In this document: piece after piece, positions 53,621 through 62,043 of the stretch
How the letters are laid out: each line of letters starts with the position of its first letter
Position numbering within the stretch: position 1 is the first letter of the stretch
Assembly: GCA_946481075.1 (NCBI GenBank)
Contig: CAMLMC010000001.1
Location: 1,302,001-1,366,000, forward strand
Source: an uncultured Alphaproteobacteria bacterium
Lineage (GTDB): Bacteria; Pseudomonadota; Alphaproteobacteria; Micavibrionales; Micavibrionaceae
Length of the DNA: 64,000 bases
Direction: 5' to 3'
Program-made: the position numbers and the translations under genes
The notes under the pieces: model-generated
What the model saw: the letters and a program-made list of their open reading frames with translations, nothing else
What the model was told of the DNA's origin: nothing
Database searches by the model: none

Positions 53621-54782
53621 AAGCCTTTTTATGTCACCCTTCTGGGGACGTGGATTTCGTCCCTTTTTCTTTTTGGGTTCCATTTACGCAGTTGTCAGTG
53701 TCGGTATATGGGGGGCTTTTTATGCCGGACATGGAATTACACCGCCAACATTTCTTGTCGATGTTATCTCGTGGCATGCACATGAAATGATTTATGGGTT
53801 TACTATGGCAATCGTTGCAGGTTTCTTACTAACTGCGGTTGCGAACTGGACTGGCGGTGCACCTGCCCGGCAAATCCATCTGGCGGCTCTCTGTGCTTTG
53901 TGGCTTCTCGGCCGCGTGGTCATGGCAGTTGATCTGGGCTTGCCCGCATGGTGCGTTATCCTTCTGGAAATCATATTCGTACCCTCCCTGGCGATGTCTC
54001 TTGCGGTCCCGCTCTTGCGGAGCTGGAATAAACGCAATTTTATATTCTTATCGCTTCTGTCAGTCCTCTTCGCCTGCGATTTATGGTTTTTTCTCGGTCA
54101 AAGCATTACAGCCTTACATGTTGCCATGATGATGATTCTTATTATGGTCTCGTTAATCGGAGGAAGAATTATTCCTGCGTTTACAGTAGCGGCTATTCGA
54201 CGAAAAGGAATAAAGGCCTTTCAAACAGACCAACCCAAAATGGACATGGCCGCACTGGCCTCTCTGGTGGTCGTTACATTCTGTCTTGTTTTTGCAAAGG
54301 AGACCATCGTTCTTGGGCTAGCGGCCGGTATTTCATGTATTATTCACGCGCTGCGTATGCGGCATTATCATACTGTCAAGGCACTGGAAGACCCATTGCT
54401 ATGGATTCTTCATGCAGGGTACGGCTGGCTGGTTGTAGGCTTGGCGCTTTTATCCCTGACTGGTTTTGATCAACTTGAAACGAGGGCTGTTCTGCACGCT
54501 CTTACGGCCGGATGCATGGGATCCATGATCCTTGGAATGATTTGCAGAGTGACGCTTGGCCATACCGGCCGTGAATTAAAGGTGGGAGTGATAACAACCC
54601 TGTCTTTCTACGCGATTCAAGCTGTGGCGATGATGCGCGTATTCGGCCCCATGTTTGTGCCGAAACACACCACAGAATGGATTGTATATTCTGCCCTGAT
54701 ATGGGTACTTTGCTTTAGCGGATATATTCTGGTCTATACAAAGATGCTCTTTTCTTCCCGTCCTGATGGGCTGGAGGCATGA
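53604..54782 (+). CDS. nnrS: NnrS-family haem/copper membrane protein
   Basis: A 392-residue membrane protein with about twelve helices. The opening FMSPFWGRGFRPFFFLGSIY, then ISWHAHEMIYGFTMAIVAGF and LIGGRIIPAFTVAAIRRKG, are NnrS hallmarks. NnrS helps cells withstand nitric oxide, probably by limiting dinitrosyl-iron damage. I chose the ATG at 53604 (GGAAGGAC precedes it); the frame runs further upstream within hemN. It converges on the dnr-like gene eight bases later. Confidence 0.92.
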   Translation: MPKPSESLFMSPFWGRGFRPFFFLGSIYAVVSVGIWGAFYAGHGITPPTFLVDVISWHAHEMIYGFTMAIVAGFLLTAVANWTGGAPARQIHLAALCALWLLGRVVMAVDLGLPAWCVILLEIIFVPSLAMSLAVPLLRSWNKRNFIFLSLLSVLFACDLWFFLGQSITALHVAMMMILIMVSLIGGRIIPAFTVAAIRRKGIKAFQTDQPKMDMAALASLVVVTFCLVFAKETIVLGLAAGISCIIHALRMRHYHTVKALEDPLLWILHAGYGWLVVGLALLSLTGFDQLETRAVLHALTAGCMGSMILGMICRVTLGHTGRELKVGVITTLSFYAIQAVAMMRVFGPMFVPKHTTEWIVYSALIWVLCFSGYILVYTKMLFSSRPDGLEA

Positions 54783-54789
54783 AGATTCT

Positions 54790-55497
54790 CTAGCATGGTA
54801 TTTCCTGCTGCGATAAATCGCAAAATTCCGCGAGCTGTGCCATGTCCGAGATAATAATATTCCGTCCTGTGACCGTCACCCCGTAAGGTTCCAGTTTTGC
54901 AAGCGCCCGGGAGAAAGTTTCCGCTTTGATATTAAGGCGCGTGGATATGATTGATTTGTCATACGGCAGATCAACAAGCCACCCCCTCTCCCCCTGTTTT
55001 TCCTTGCGGCAAAAGCGGATCAGAAAGGCGCCTATTCGCTGCGGCGCCGTACGGGTTGTTACCTGTTCCAGCTGCTGAACCAGATAATGCTGGCGCGCGG
55101 CTATCGCCCCGAGCATACGTATGGCAAAACGACTGTCTTCTTCGATCTTTTGCACAAAAAAGCTTCTGGGAATTTCAACAACCATGGCATCTTCGATTGC
55201 CTGCGCGTTGACAGGATATGCCCGGCTATCATTAAACACTGCGGCCTCAGCAAAGGCCTCTCCGGGCCCAAACACATGAATGATAACTTCGTCGCCATCC
55301 TTTGAAGGCCGATAGAGTTTTATCCATCCCTGCAGGATAATAAAAAAAGCATCTGCCTGATCCCCCATGGCAAAAAGATCACGACCTTTCGAATAGCTTT
55401 TCTGATGGCACTGTTTCGCAAGTTTTTCCAAGGCCTCCATATCGATGCTATGGAACAATGTGGTTTTTTTAATCGTGTGCGCCAGACTCATATGCAA
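54790..55497 (-). CDS. Crp/Fnr-family regulator (Dnr/NNR-like)
   Basis: A 235-residue regulator. The effector domain has GRDLFAMGDQADAFFIILQG and IHVFGPGEAFAEAAVFNDS, and the DNA-binding domain has IISTRLNIKAETFSRALAKL with E-x-x-S-R in the recognition helix. It lacks the N-terminal cysteines of FNR, so it is more like Dnr/NNR, which respond to nitric oxide through haem. It lies 21 bases downstream of nnrU on the same strand and is probably in its operon. It is a good candidate to read the TTGAT-N4-ATCAA boxes of this region. Confidence 0.9.
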   Translation of the reverse strand: MHMSLAHTIKKTTLFHSIDMEALEKLAKQCHQKSYSKGRDLFAMGDQADAFFIILQGWIKLYRPSKDGDEVIIHVFGPGEAFAEAAVFNDSRAYPVNAQAIEDAMVVEIPRSFFVQKIEEDSRFAIRMLGAIAARQHYLVQQLEQVTTRTAPQRIGAFLIRFCRKEKQGERGWLVDLPYDKSIISTRLNIKAETFSRALAKLEPYGVTVTGRNIIISDMAQLAEFCDLSQQEIPC

Positions 55498-55518
55498 CCT
55501 TTACAATCATAATAGTCC

Positions 55519-56214
55519 CTACAAGGGAGGTTCTGGGTTAATACCAAAAAACGTCGAATGCAGGGTATAAAAAACCGCATACAGGCTCAAACCCAGGACT
55601 ATACCGATTACATCCTGTTTTGTCAGGCGAAATTGCCCAGACCACAATGCCTTGGAACAGAAAATGATGCTGTGCGTCTGTTTCGACATAGTACGCCATT
55701 TCTCTACCCCCATATCACGTTTTCTTCTGCGATCCATTAAAGGAATGCCCGTCAAAGAAAAAACAAGGAAGACGAAAAACATAAAGGCCAGTGGAAATTC
55801 CCCGTTTATGGCCAGATGTGATAGAGACCAGAAACAAAACGCCCATAACACCGGATGGCGCGAAAGCGCGACAATCAAACCCGGTTTTTCCGGATCAAAA
55901 CCACCCTCTTTGGGCGCAATGGATAGAGGGTTTTGGACAACGAATCCCGACACCAAAAGTATGAAGACAAACGGCATCATGATATTCGGCACCCAGTACA
56001 AGCGGTGATCCCAAGGCCAGAGCTGTATTCTTGGCGCTGTGATGGCCGCATCGATTAGCCACCAAAGGAGAAGAACACTCAACAGAGAATACAAAACATG
56101 ATATGTCCCAGAGCCTATCCGTAAAACAAGCCATGGCTTGATTCCTGACCGGGAAACCAACATATGGGATCCCAAAAAAGTCGTTAGCGCCAGCCAAAAA
56201 TCAAGCATTTTCAA
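55519..56214 (-). CDS. nnrU: NnrU-family membrane protein
   Basis: A 231-residue membrane protein of the NnrU/isoprenylcysteine-methyltransferase-like fold. Six hydrophobic segments are visible, with LALTTFLGSHMLVSRSGIK, VSGFVVQNPLSIAPKEGG, and the SAM/phospholipid-binding-like ALSRHPVLWAFCFWSLSHL. NnrU was found with nitric oxide reductase genes in denitrifiers; its chemistry is unknown. It precedes the dnr-like gene on the minus strand. Confidence 0.88.
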   Translation of the reverse strand: MKMLDFWLALTTFLGSHMLVSRSGIKPWLVLRIGSGTYHVLYSLLSVLLLWWLIDAAITAPRIQLWPWDHRLYWVPNIMMPFVFILLVSGFVVQNPLSIAPKEGGFDPEKPGLIVALSRHPVLWAFCFWSLSHLAINGEFPLAFMFFVFLVFSLTGIPLMDRRRKRDMGVEKWRTMSKQTHSIIFCSKALWSGQFRLTKQDVIGIVLGLSLYAVFYTLHSTFFGINPEPPL

Positions 56215-56226
56215 AACCTTCCCAAC

Positions 56227-56240
56227 TTGATTCAGATCAA
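56227..56240. promoter_or_regulatory. FNR/Dnr-type box between nnrU and moaA
   Basis: TTGATTCAGATCAA, identical to the narG box. Its centre lies only 20 bases before the nnrU start codon, too close for normal activation of nnrU from that start. On the plus strand it would place a transcript start near 56275, just before the probable Moco riboswitch of moaA. Confidence 0.88.
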
Positions 56241-56284
56241 GTCATATTCAAATCCAATCCATCATACTCAAAGGAACAAGATTT

Positions 56285-56407
56285 GCCATGCCCGAAAAAT
56301 CATGGCAGCTCCGAGCTTTTCAGACCTAAGTTTTGTAGCAGTGCAGAATATGGACGGAAAGCCGGGGTCGTGATGGAAACGTCGCGGCCTCCCGTTTTGG
56401 AAAGGAG
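56285..56407 (+). ncRNA. Probable Moco (molybdenum cofactor) riboswitch upstream of moaA
   Basis: The leader begins with GCCATG/CATGGC (56285-56290 and 56301-56306), then GCTCCGAGC. A 9-base-pair stem follows (GGTCGTGAT 56366-56374 with GTCGCGGCC 56381-56389), capped by a GAAA tetraloop. Next comes CCTCCCG, whose CTCC can pair with the GGAG of the ribosome binding site. The GCTCCGAGC, tetraloop stem and GCCTCCCG elements match my memory of the Moco RNA motif, which controls molybdenum cofactor genes. A covariance search would settle it. Confidence 0.65.
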
Positions 56408-56413
56408 AACAAG

Positions 56414-57403
56414 ATGAATGAAAAACCGCAAATTGCGGATAATTTTGGTCGGCGCTTCCCCTACCTGCGTCTGTCTATTACAGACGTGTGTAATTTTCGC
56501 TGCTCTTATTGCCTGCCCGATGGCTATAAAAAATCAGGCTGTGAAAGTTACCTTTCCCGGCAAGAAATTGTACGGCTCGTGAAAGCTTTCGCCCAGCTTG
56601 GCGTTTGGAAGATAAGACTGACCGGTGGGGAGCCTACTGTTAGACCCGATTTCACCGATATAGCCAAAGACGTTTCAAACGTTCCCGGCATTCGAAAGCT
56701 GGCCTTTACAACGAATGGTTATAAACTACCCGAACGGGCACAAAGCTATTTTGATGCGGGATTACGCGCTATCAACATCAGTATTGACTCCCTAAAACCG
56801 GAACAATTTCACGATATCACCGGACACGATCGACTGGCAGAAATCTTAGAGGGTATAGAAGAATGCTTCCGCGCAGGATTCGAAACCGTCAAGATTAACA
56901 CTGTTCTTCTCAACGGTATGAATGACCAGGAAATTGATAATTTTATAGATTTCGTTATAGATAAACCGGTATCTCTTCGATTTATCGAGTTAATGAGGAC
57001 AGGCGAGAACGGGAACTATTTTGCTTCACATCATCTTCCCGGGACATTTGTTACAGAGCGCCTGCTCGCGAGAGGATGGGCTTTAAAACCAAGAATCGAT
57101 GGTGCGGGTCCTGCGCTGGAATTTGGCCATAGGGACAGCTTGGGCACGATTGGTCTGATTGCACCTTATTCCAAAGATTTTTGCAAGACCTGTAACCGTT
57201 TGCGCGTATCGGCCAAGGGAAATCTTCATCTTTGTCTTTTTGGAGAAGGGGGACATACACTCCGCCCCTTGTTGCAAGCAGATGCACAAGCCGAGGATCT
57301 ACAAGATATGATCATGTCACTTATGAACTTCAAGAAATCCAGCCACTTCCTGCAAGATGGAGATACAGGTGCCACACCTCATCTGGCGTCCATAGGCGGT
57401 TAA
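56414..57403 (+). CDS. moaA: GTP 3',8-cyclase MoaA
   Basis: A 329-residue radical SAM enzyme, the first step of molybdenum cofactor synthesis from GTP. The N-terminal cluster motif is CNFRCSYCLPDGYK, the glycine-rich stretch is RLTGGEPTVRPDF, the C-terminal cluster is CKTCNRLRVSAKGNLHLCLFG, and the required C-terminal Gly-Gly is present (SIGG). The ribosome binding site AAAGGAG is part of the proposed riboswitch. It heads an operon running through moaCB, moaD, moaE and mobA. Confidence 0.97.
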   Translation: MNEKPQIADNFGRRFPYLRLSITDVCNFRCSYCLPDGYKKSGCESYLSRQEIVRLVKAFAQLGVWKIRLTGGEPTVRPDFTDIAKDVSNVPGIRKLAFTTNGYKLPERAQSYFDAGLRAINISIDSLKPEQFHDITGHDRLAEILEGIEECFRAGFETVKINTVLLNGMNDQEIDNFIDFVIDKPVSLRFIELMRTGENGNYFASHHLPGTFVTERLLARGWALKPRIDGAGPALEFGHRDSLGTIGLIAPYSKDFCKTCNRLRVSAKGNLHLCLFGEGGHTLRPLLQADAQAEDLQDMIMSLMNFKKSSHFLQDGDTGATPHLASIGG

Positions 57404-57423
57404 AAAGAAAGACCAAGATAAAA

Positions 57424-58455
57424 ATGAAGCAAGCAAAAGACATTATAGATTTTTCAGTCAGCAATATTCCGAACTTTAAAATGATTGATGTAGGACGAAA
57501 ACGCCCTACAAGGCGCAGGGCTGTAGCTTGCGGCACTATCCACATGAACAAAGAAGCCTTTCAGGCCGTACGTGATGGTACACTGCCAAAAGGAAACGTA
57601 CTGGCACTTGCTGAAGCAGCCGGAATTATGGGCGCAAAGAAAACGCCGGAATTGATTCCGATGTGCCATACACTACCTTTGGATCAGGTCACGATTCATT
57701 GTGATCTTGACGCAACGGATTGCAGCATAACAGTTTACGCTCAGGTTGCTGCCTACGCTAAGACCGGAGTGGAAATGGAAGCCTTGGCCGGCATAAATGC
57801 GGCGCTATTGACGATATGGGATTTAACCAAAGGTACAGACCCTAACCTTTGTATTGATAGGGTACGTCTTCTCATAAAAACAGGTGGAAAAAGCGGCAAT
57901 TGGGTGAATGAGGACGGTGCACCTCAATGGCTTGAAAGCCAGTTACCTGATCCCACCTTCCTGAGCAATAAAAAGGCTGCCGTTCTCGTCATGAGCGATC
58001 GCGCATCAAAGGGGGAGTATGCCGATCAGTCAGGCTCTTTACTGAAAAATCTTCTTACCAATGCCGGAGCCAAGGTTACAGCCTATGAGGTTATTCCAGA
58101 TCAGGAAGAAGACATACAAAAAGCCATTTTATCTCTTTGCGCGACACACCAGCCAGATCTTCTTATAGCAAGCGGGGGGACCGGCCCCGGCCCACGCGAT
58201 GTAACACCGGACGTTTTGGCAAGTATAAGCGATCGAATGCTGGATGGCTTGGGCGACGTTCTACGCTCTGAAAGCTTGCATTATACTGATACAGCCTGGT
58301 TGTCACGCATGACGGCAGGGATGGTCGGGTCAACCCTGGTTATCGCATTTCCCGGCTCTCCCAAAGCGGTTTACGAATGTTGGGAAATTTTGATGCCATT
58401 TCTCGGCGATGCTCTCGACAAAATAAGTAAACAAGGTTTTGAGGTTAAATCATGA
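57424..58455 (+). CDS. MoaC-MoaB (MogA) fusion protein
   Basis: A 343-residue two-domain protein. Residues 1 to about 160 are MoaC, cyclic pyranopterin monophosphate synthase (GTIHMNKEAFQAVRDG, PMCHTLPLDQVTIHCDL, KTGVEMEALAGINAALLTIW). Residues about 180 to 343 are MoaB/MogA, molybdopterin adenylyltransferase (AAVLVMSDRASKGEYADQSG, LLIASGGTGPGPRDVTPDVL, VIAFPGSPKAVYECWE). I chose the ATG at 57424; the frame extends upstream inside moaA. The fusion joins an early and a late step of the same pathway. The end overlaps moaD by four bases. Confidence 0.93.
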   Translation: MKQAKDIIDFSVSNIPNFKMIDVGRKRPTRRRAVACGTIHMNKEAFQAVRDGTLPKGNVLALAEAAGIMGAKKTPELIPMCHTLPLDQVTIHCDLDATDCSITVYAQVAAYAKTGVEMEALAGINAALLTIWDLTKGTDPNLCIDRVRLLIKTGGKSGNWVNEDGAPQWLESQLPDPTFLSNKKAAVLVMSDRASKGEYADQSGSLLKNLLTNAGAKVTAYEVIPDQEEDIQKAILSLCATHQPDLLIASGGTGPGPRDVTPDVLASISDRMLDGLGDVLRSESLHYTDTAWLSRMTAGMVGSTLVIAFPGSPKAVYECWEILMPFLGDALDKISKQGFEVKS

Positions 58456-58694
58456 AAATTACCATCCTGCATTATGGCTGCTTCAGGAAATTTGGTAACA
58501 GCACATTGCTGGGTTTTTCTGCCCAGGCTAATGCAAATGAGATTAGAAGCGCCTTGATCGTTAAGCTTGGTGAAGAAAACCGGCTTATGATTGAAGATTC
58601 GGTTTTGGGCAATGATACAGATATACTGCCTGACGAATTTATTATCGATAGTGACTGCACTCTCTCGATCTTACCTCCTGTATGCGGTGGCTGA
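58452..58694 (+). CDS. moaD: Molybdopterin synthase sulphur carrier subunit MoaD
   Basis: An 80-residue ubiquitin-like protein that carries sulphur as a C-terminal thiocarboxylate. The required Gly-Gly end is present (LPPVCGG). The N-terminal strand is MKITILHYGCFRKFGNSTLL. It overlaps moaCB by four bases (ATGA) and lies one base before moaE, its partner in molybdopterin synthase. Confidence 0.9.
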   Translation: MKITILHYGCFRKFGNSTLLGFSAQANANEIRSALIVKLGEENRLMIEDSVLGNDTDILPDEFIIDSDCTLSILPPVCGG

Positions 58695-58695
58695 T

Positions 58696-59181
58696 ATGAC
58701 GATATATGTTGAAGTAACGGACGAAAAAATTGATATCAGCAAAGCGGCGGAGAAGGTCTGCTCTGCCAATCACGGCGCCATCGATCTTTTTATCGGAACG
58801 GTTCGCGACAATCATAACGGAAAAATTGTTACAGGAATTTCCTACGATGCCCATAAGGCGTTAGCAGAAAAAACCTTCAAGACAATTTGCGAGGAAGCCA
58901 TAGGAATCTGGCCCGACACACACTATGCCATCATACATTATAAAGGGGATCTACCCGTAGAAGGTATCAGCATCGTCATCGCCGTCAGTTCTGCCCATAG
59001 AGCAGAGAGCTTTGAAGCTTGTCGATACGTTATTGAATCTATAAAAACACAAGCTCCCATCTGGAAACAGGAACATTATCTAGACGCAAAAAGTGACTGG
59101 CTTCCCGGCCATTCCTTACGACAGGATGCAGAATATGCACAAACTTGCTGCGGCAAGTGTGGTAAGGAAAAACATGGATAG
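58696..59181 (+). CDS. moaE: Molybdopterin synthase catalytic subunit MoaE
   Basis: A 161-residue enzyme that converts cyclic pyranopterin to molybdopterin with sulphur from MoaD. GAIDLFIGTVRDNHNGKIV, ISYDAHKALAEKTFKTICEE, SSAHRAESFEACRYVIESIK and PIWKQEHYLDAKSDW (with the catalytic lysines) are intact. The C-terminus has a cysteine pair (TCCGKCGK), not usual for the family. The start at 58696 follows the moaD stop directly; the gene overlaps mobA by eight bases. Confidence 0.94.
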   Translation: MTIYVEVTDEKIDISKAAEKVCSANHGAIDLFIGTVRDNHNGKIVTGISYDAHKALAEKTFKTICEEAIGIWPDTHYAIIHYKGDLPVEGISIVIAVSSAHRAESFEACRYVIESIKTQAPIWKQEHYLDAKSDWLPGHSLRQDAEYAQTCCGKCGKEKHG

Positions 59182-59698
59182 CGTACCTACGATAGCCGGG
59201 GTTCTTCTAGCAGGCGGAAGATCAAGTCGTATGGGTGTAAATAAGGCATTTCTTGATTTTAAAGGACGCCCTCTTATTGAACATATGCTGGACACGCTCA
59301 TTAGAGCAGGTCTAACACATCTTTATATCAGTGGGAATGTCGAGGGATTTGATTGTATAGCCGATGAGCATCCTTTTACTGGTCCAGCGCAGGCAATATG
59401 TAGCGTTCTGCAAAAAATACCCGATTATAAATCCTACCTTTTTATTCCGGTGGATATGCCTTTTCTTACTCCTGATTCACTTAAGATATTGATATCGGGT
59501 GACGAGGGAACATATTTTTCCGGCTGGCCTTTGCCTTTATACCTCAAACACCCCATAACATCGACGAGCTATCTATCAGTAAAAAGCCTGATTGAAGAGA
59601 ATGATCTTCATCCAATTGAAATTCCAACTTTTATAAAACCGGATTTTGTGAACGTCAACACACCCCAAGAATGGCAAGATGCTTTGTTATCATTATGA
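59174..59698 (+). CDS. mobA: Molybdenum cofactor guanylyltransferase MobA
   Basis: A 174-residue nucleotidyltransferase that attaches GMP to Mo-molybdopterin, giving the bis-MGD cofactor NarG needs. The nucleotide-binding loop is GVLLAGGRSSRMGVNKAF and the metal-binding segment is FIPVDMPFLTPDSLK. It is slightly shorter than Escherichia coli MobA (about 194). I chose the ATG at 59174, overlapping the moaE stop; the frame runs upstream inside moaE. Confidence 0.92.
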   Translation: MDSVPTIAGVLLAGGRSSRMGVNKAFLDFKGRPLIEHMLDTLIRAGLTHLYISGNVEGFDCIADEHPFTGPAQAICSVLQKIPDYKSYLFIPVDMPFLTPDSLKILISGDEGTYFSGWPLPLYLKHPITSTSYLSVKSLIEENDLHPIEIPTFIKPDFVNVNTPQEWQDALLSL

Positions 59699-60051
59699 AT
59701 GTAAAAATTTCTGAAAATGCCATTAACTTCAAGATTACTGAGGAAGAATTATATTCTCTTTTAACAGGAACCGTACTGGAGAGAAAAATACGAATTGGAA
59801 AGGCTCATTTTGTCATGATTATTGATCCGCATTTTCATGAGAATCATAAGAACTTCGAAGAGAATTCTCCTGCCCTTGTTCCAGATCTGACTGAATCATG
59901 TTTAAGGCTTTATACAACGATAGAAAAAATAAAAGAATTATCGGATATGGGGAAAAGCCGCGAGGGTCTTTGCACACATATTGAAGGCCTCTCTGTTTCC
60001 TTACAGGTTGACATTCGTAAGGACAGCCGCCCCCGGATTCAGAAATCATAA
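59695..60051 (+). CDS. Hypothetical protein in the Moco operon (DUF7009-like)
   Basis: A 118-residue soluble protein. The start MNVKISENAINFKITEEELY resembles the small DUF7009 family (MKIRIxGNSIRxRLT pattern), and the rest has HFVMIIDPHFHENHKNFEE with three histidines. It begins on ATGA overlapping the mobA stop and is followed without a gap by the TauE-family gene. That packing suggests a link to molybdenum cofactor or nitrogen-oxide metabolism, but no function can be stated. Confidence 0.6.
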   Translation: MNVKISENAINFKITEEELYSLLTGTVLERKIRIGKAHFVMIIDPHFHENHKNFEENSPALVPDLTESCLRLYTTIEKIKELSDMGKSREGLCTHIEGLSVSLQVDIRKDSRPRIQKS

Positions 60052-60807
60052 ATGTTCTTTCTAGGTCTGACTTTCCTGATAACAGCTTTTCTTTATGCTT
60101 GCATCGGCTTTGGTGGCGGATCGACTTATAACGCCCTTCTGGTTCTTGGAAATACAGATTATCAGATAATTCCCGTGATAGCACTTGCGTGCAATATCAT
60201 TGTAGTAAGCGGCGGCGCCTGGCACTTTTCACGCGCAAAACGCGTACAAATGGGCAGAATTTTTCCATGGATTGCTTTTTCAATCCCCTCATCCTTTGTT
60301 GGCGGGCTGGTTGCCATACCGGAGATCTACTTTATTTCTATCCTCGGAATTGCGCTGTTACTATCCGGTCTTAAACTTTTATGGCCGGAGGGAGAATGCC
60401 AAACAGCGATAGCATCTAATCAGGTCAGGTTTGCGCCTCCGATTCTTGGAACTTTTCTGGGTCTTTTAGCGGGCATCACAGGTATAGGCGGCGGCATTCT
60501 TCTAGCTCCTGTACTGCATTTTTTAAACTGGGGTAGCTCAAAGCAAATTGCGGCGGCCTGTACAATATTTATTCTTTTTAATTCCCTATCCGGAATTGCA
60601 GGACAATTGATGAAGCTACATGATTACGGCCTTTTAAGCCTGATTGTTCCACACTGGGTGTTATTTCCGGCCGTCATTATTGGAGGACAAATCGGGTCAT
60701 GGCTGGGATCTTCCAAAGTAAATGAGATTGTAGTCAAAAAGATGACAGCCATATTGATATTATATGTGGCAGTGAGACTGTTACTTAGATCTGTTAGTAT
60801 GATTTAA
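60052..60807 (+). CDS. TauE/SafE (TSUP)-family membrane permease
   Basis: A 251-residue membrane protein with about seven to eight helices. Two repeats typical of the family are visible: ACIGFGGGSTYNALLVLG near the N-terminus and GITGIGGGILLAPVLHFLNW in the middle. TSUP proteins export sulphite, sulpholactate or other organosulphur anions. Its start follows the previous stop directly, so it belongs to the moaA operon. The end overlaps the convergent nsrR gene by 27 bases. Confidence 0.88.
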   Translation: MFFLGLTFLITAFLYACIGFGGGSTYNALLVLGNTDYQIIPVIALACNIIVVSGGAWHFSRAKRVQMGRIFPWIAFSIPSSFVGGLVAIPEIYFISILGIALLLSGLKLLWPEGECQTAIASNQVRFAPPILGTFLGLLAGITGIGGGILLAPVLHFLNWGSSKQIAAACTIFILFNSLSGIAGQLMKLHDYGLLSLIVPHWVLFPAVIIGGQIGSWLGSSKVNEIVVKKMTAILILYVAVRLLLRSVSMI

Positions 60808-61221
60808 ACCATATGGCCCAAGCGGTATTGCACACTCACCAATGGTTGTTTTATCAAGTTCATTCAAGAACGCCTTTTCCGCCGCATATAGATTATGTTT
60901 AAAACGACATGATGCAGTTAGGGTACAAGCCCCACCGTCGGCACGAAAACATTCAACAACAGCTCTGTCCGGTTCCAGCCAGCGTACAACCTTTCCAACG
61001 GGTATGTCTTCTACTCCATCAGCAAGGCGAAATCCTCCCCCCTTACCCCTGAAAGTTTCTATATACCCACCTTTGGAAAGAGCTTGAACAACCTTCGTCA
61101 GATGGTGCGCTGATACCCTTAGTTTTTCCGACACTTCATCAATCGTAAACAAACGTTGCGGCTGCCCCGCCAGCAGCATCAATGTTCTCATTCCATAGTC
61201 TGTAAAAGACGTTAGTTGCAT
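60781..61221 (-). CDS. nsrR: Rrf2-family nitric oxide sensor NsrR
   Basis: A 146-residue repressor. The N-terminus MQLTSFTDYGMRTLMLLAGQ and the helix-turn-helix TIDEVSEKLRVSAHHLTKVV match NsrR, and three cysteines for the iron-sulphur cluster are in VECFRADGGACTLTASCRF. I start it at 61221, as in known NsrR; the ATG at 61230 would add three residues. It should repress the ric-norB genes on the other strand, with release when nitric oxide damages the cluster. Confidence 0.93.
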   Translation of the reverse strand: MQLTSFTDYGMRTLMLLAGQPQRLFTIDEVSEKLRVSAHHLTKVVQALSKGGYIETFRGKGGGFRLADGVEDIPVGKVVRWLEPDRAVVECFRADGGACTLTASCRFKHNLYAAEKAFLNELDKTTIGECAIPLGPYGLNHTNRSK

Positions 61222-61291
61222 CGTTACCACATACCAAAATTTTTATCGTGACCACAAGAAAGTACTTTACAAGACTACTCCTTGCCGCTTA

Positions 61292-61314
61292 AACAAGTAT
61301 TTAAAATACCACTT
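61292..61314. promoter_or_regulatory. NsrR-like operator upstream of ric
   Basis: A 23-base palindrome centred at 61303. The core GTATTTAAAATAC is perfectly symmetric and the outer AA/TT pairs also match. It fits the known NsrR pattern of two 11-base half sites ending in ATTT around a central base. It starts 71 bases from the nsrR start and ends 25 bases before the ric start. Confidence 0.75.
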
Positions 61315-61338
61315 TAAAAAGGCAAAGGGAAAATAAAT

Positions 61339-62013
61339 ATGTCCGCTACAAAAAGCAAACTAGATAGCATGGCAATAGGCGAGATCGCTGCCAACATACC
61401 TGGAGCTACGGCCTTGTTTCGACAGCACGAATTGGATTTTTGCTGTGGCGGAAATCGACCACTCGGGGAAGCCATTGAAGAGAAAAGGCTTAACCGCCAA
61501 GAAGTAATTGCAGGTTTGGAAAAGCTTCTACTTGAGGAAAAATCACCGGATTATGCCATCCCTCGCAATACGTTAGACTATCAGACTCTGGTAAGGTTTA
61601 TCATCGAGCGCTACCACGAAACCCATCGGCGTCAATTCCCCGAACTTATCATGTTGTCCGAACGCGTGGAACGCGTCCACGGCAAAAATCCACACTGCCC
61701 CCGTGGGCTGGCGTCTCATCTGAGTACGATGTTTGAAGACCTGCTGGATCATATGGAGAAAGAGGAAACGATTTTGTTTCCCCTGCTATGCCGCGGTGAA
61801 CGCTCAATGGCCTCAGGCGCTATCACAATGCTGGAGAGCGAGCACGAAGACCATGGCCGCGCGCTCGAAGCCATCAAGGCATTCACCAATAGCCACACCC
61901 TGCCTGAACGGGCCTGTAATACGTGGCGAGCGCTTTATGAAGGATTGCGCTCACTGGAAGATGATCTGATCAACCATATTCATCTAGAGAATAATATTCT
62001 GTTTTCCCGCTAA
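61339..62013 (+). CDS. ytfE: Iron-sulphur cluster repair di-iron protein (RIC/YtfE/ScdA/DnrN)
   Basis: A 224-residue protein. The ScdA N-terminal domain has GEIAANIPGATALFRQHELD and the CCGG cysteine pair. The hemerythrin-like domain carries the di-iron ligands (IIERYHETHRRQFPEL, MEKEETILFPLL, LESEHEDHGRALEAI, HIHLENNILF). It repairs iron-sulphur clusters hurt by nitric oxide or oxidants. It lies 30 bases before the norB-like gene and behind an NsrR-like operator. Confidence 0.94.
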   Translation: MSATKSKLDSMAIGEIAANIPGATALFRQHELDFCCGGNRPLGEAIEEKRLNRQEVIAGLEKLLLEEKSPDYAIPRNTLDYQTLVRFIIERYHETHRRQFPELIMLSERVERVHGKNPHCPRGLASHLSTMFEDLLDHMEKEETILFPLLCRGERSMASGAITMLESEHEDHGRALEAIKAFTNSHTLPERACNTWRALYEGLRSLEDDLINHIHLENNILFSR

Positions 62014-62043
62014 ATAATAATATACCTATAAGGAACAACTACC

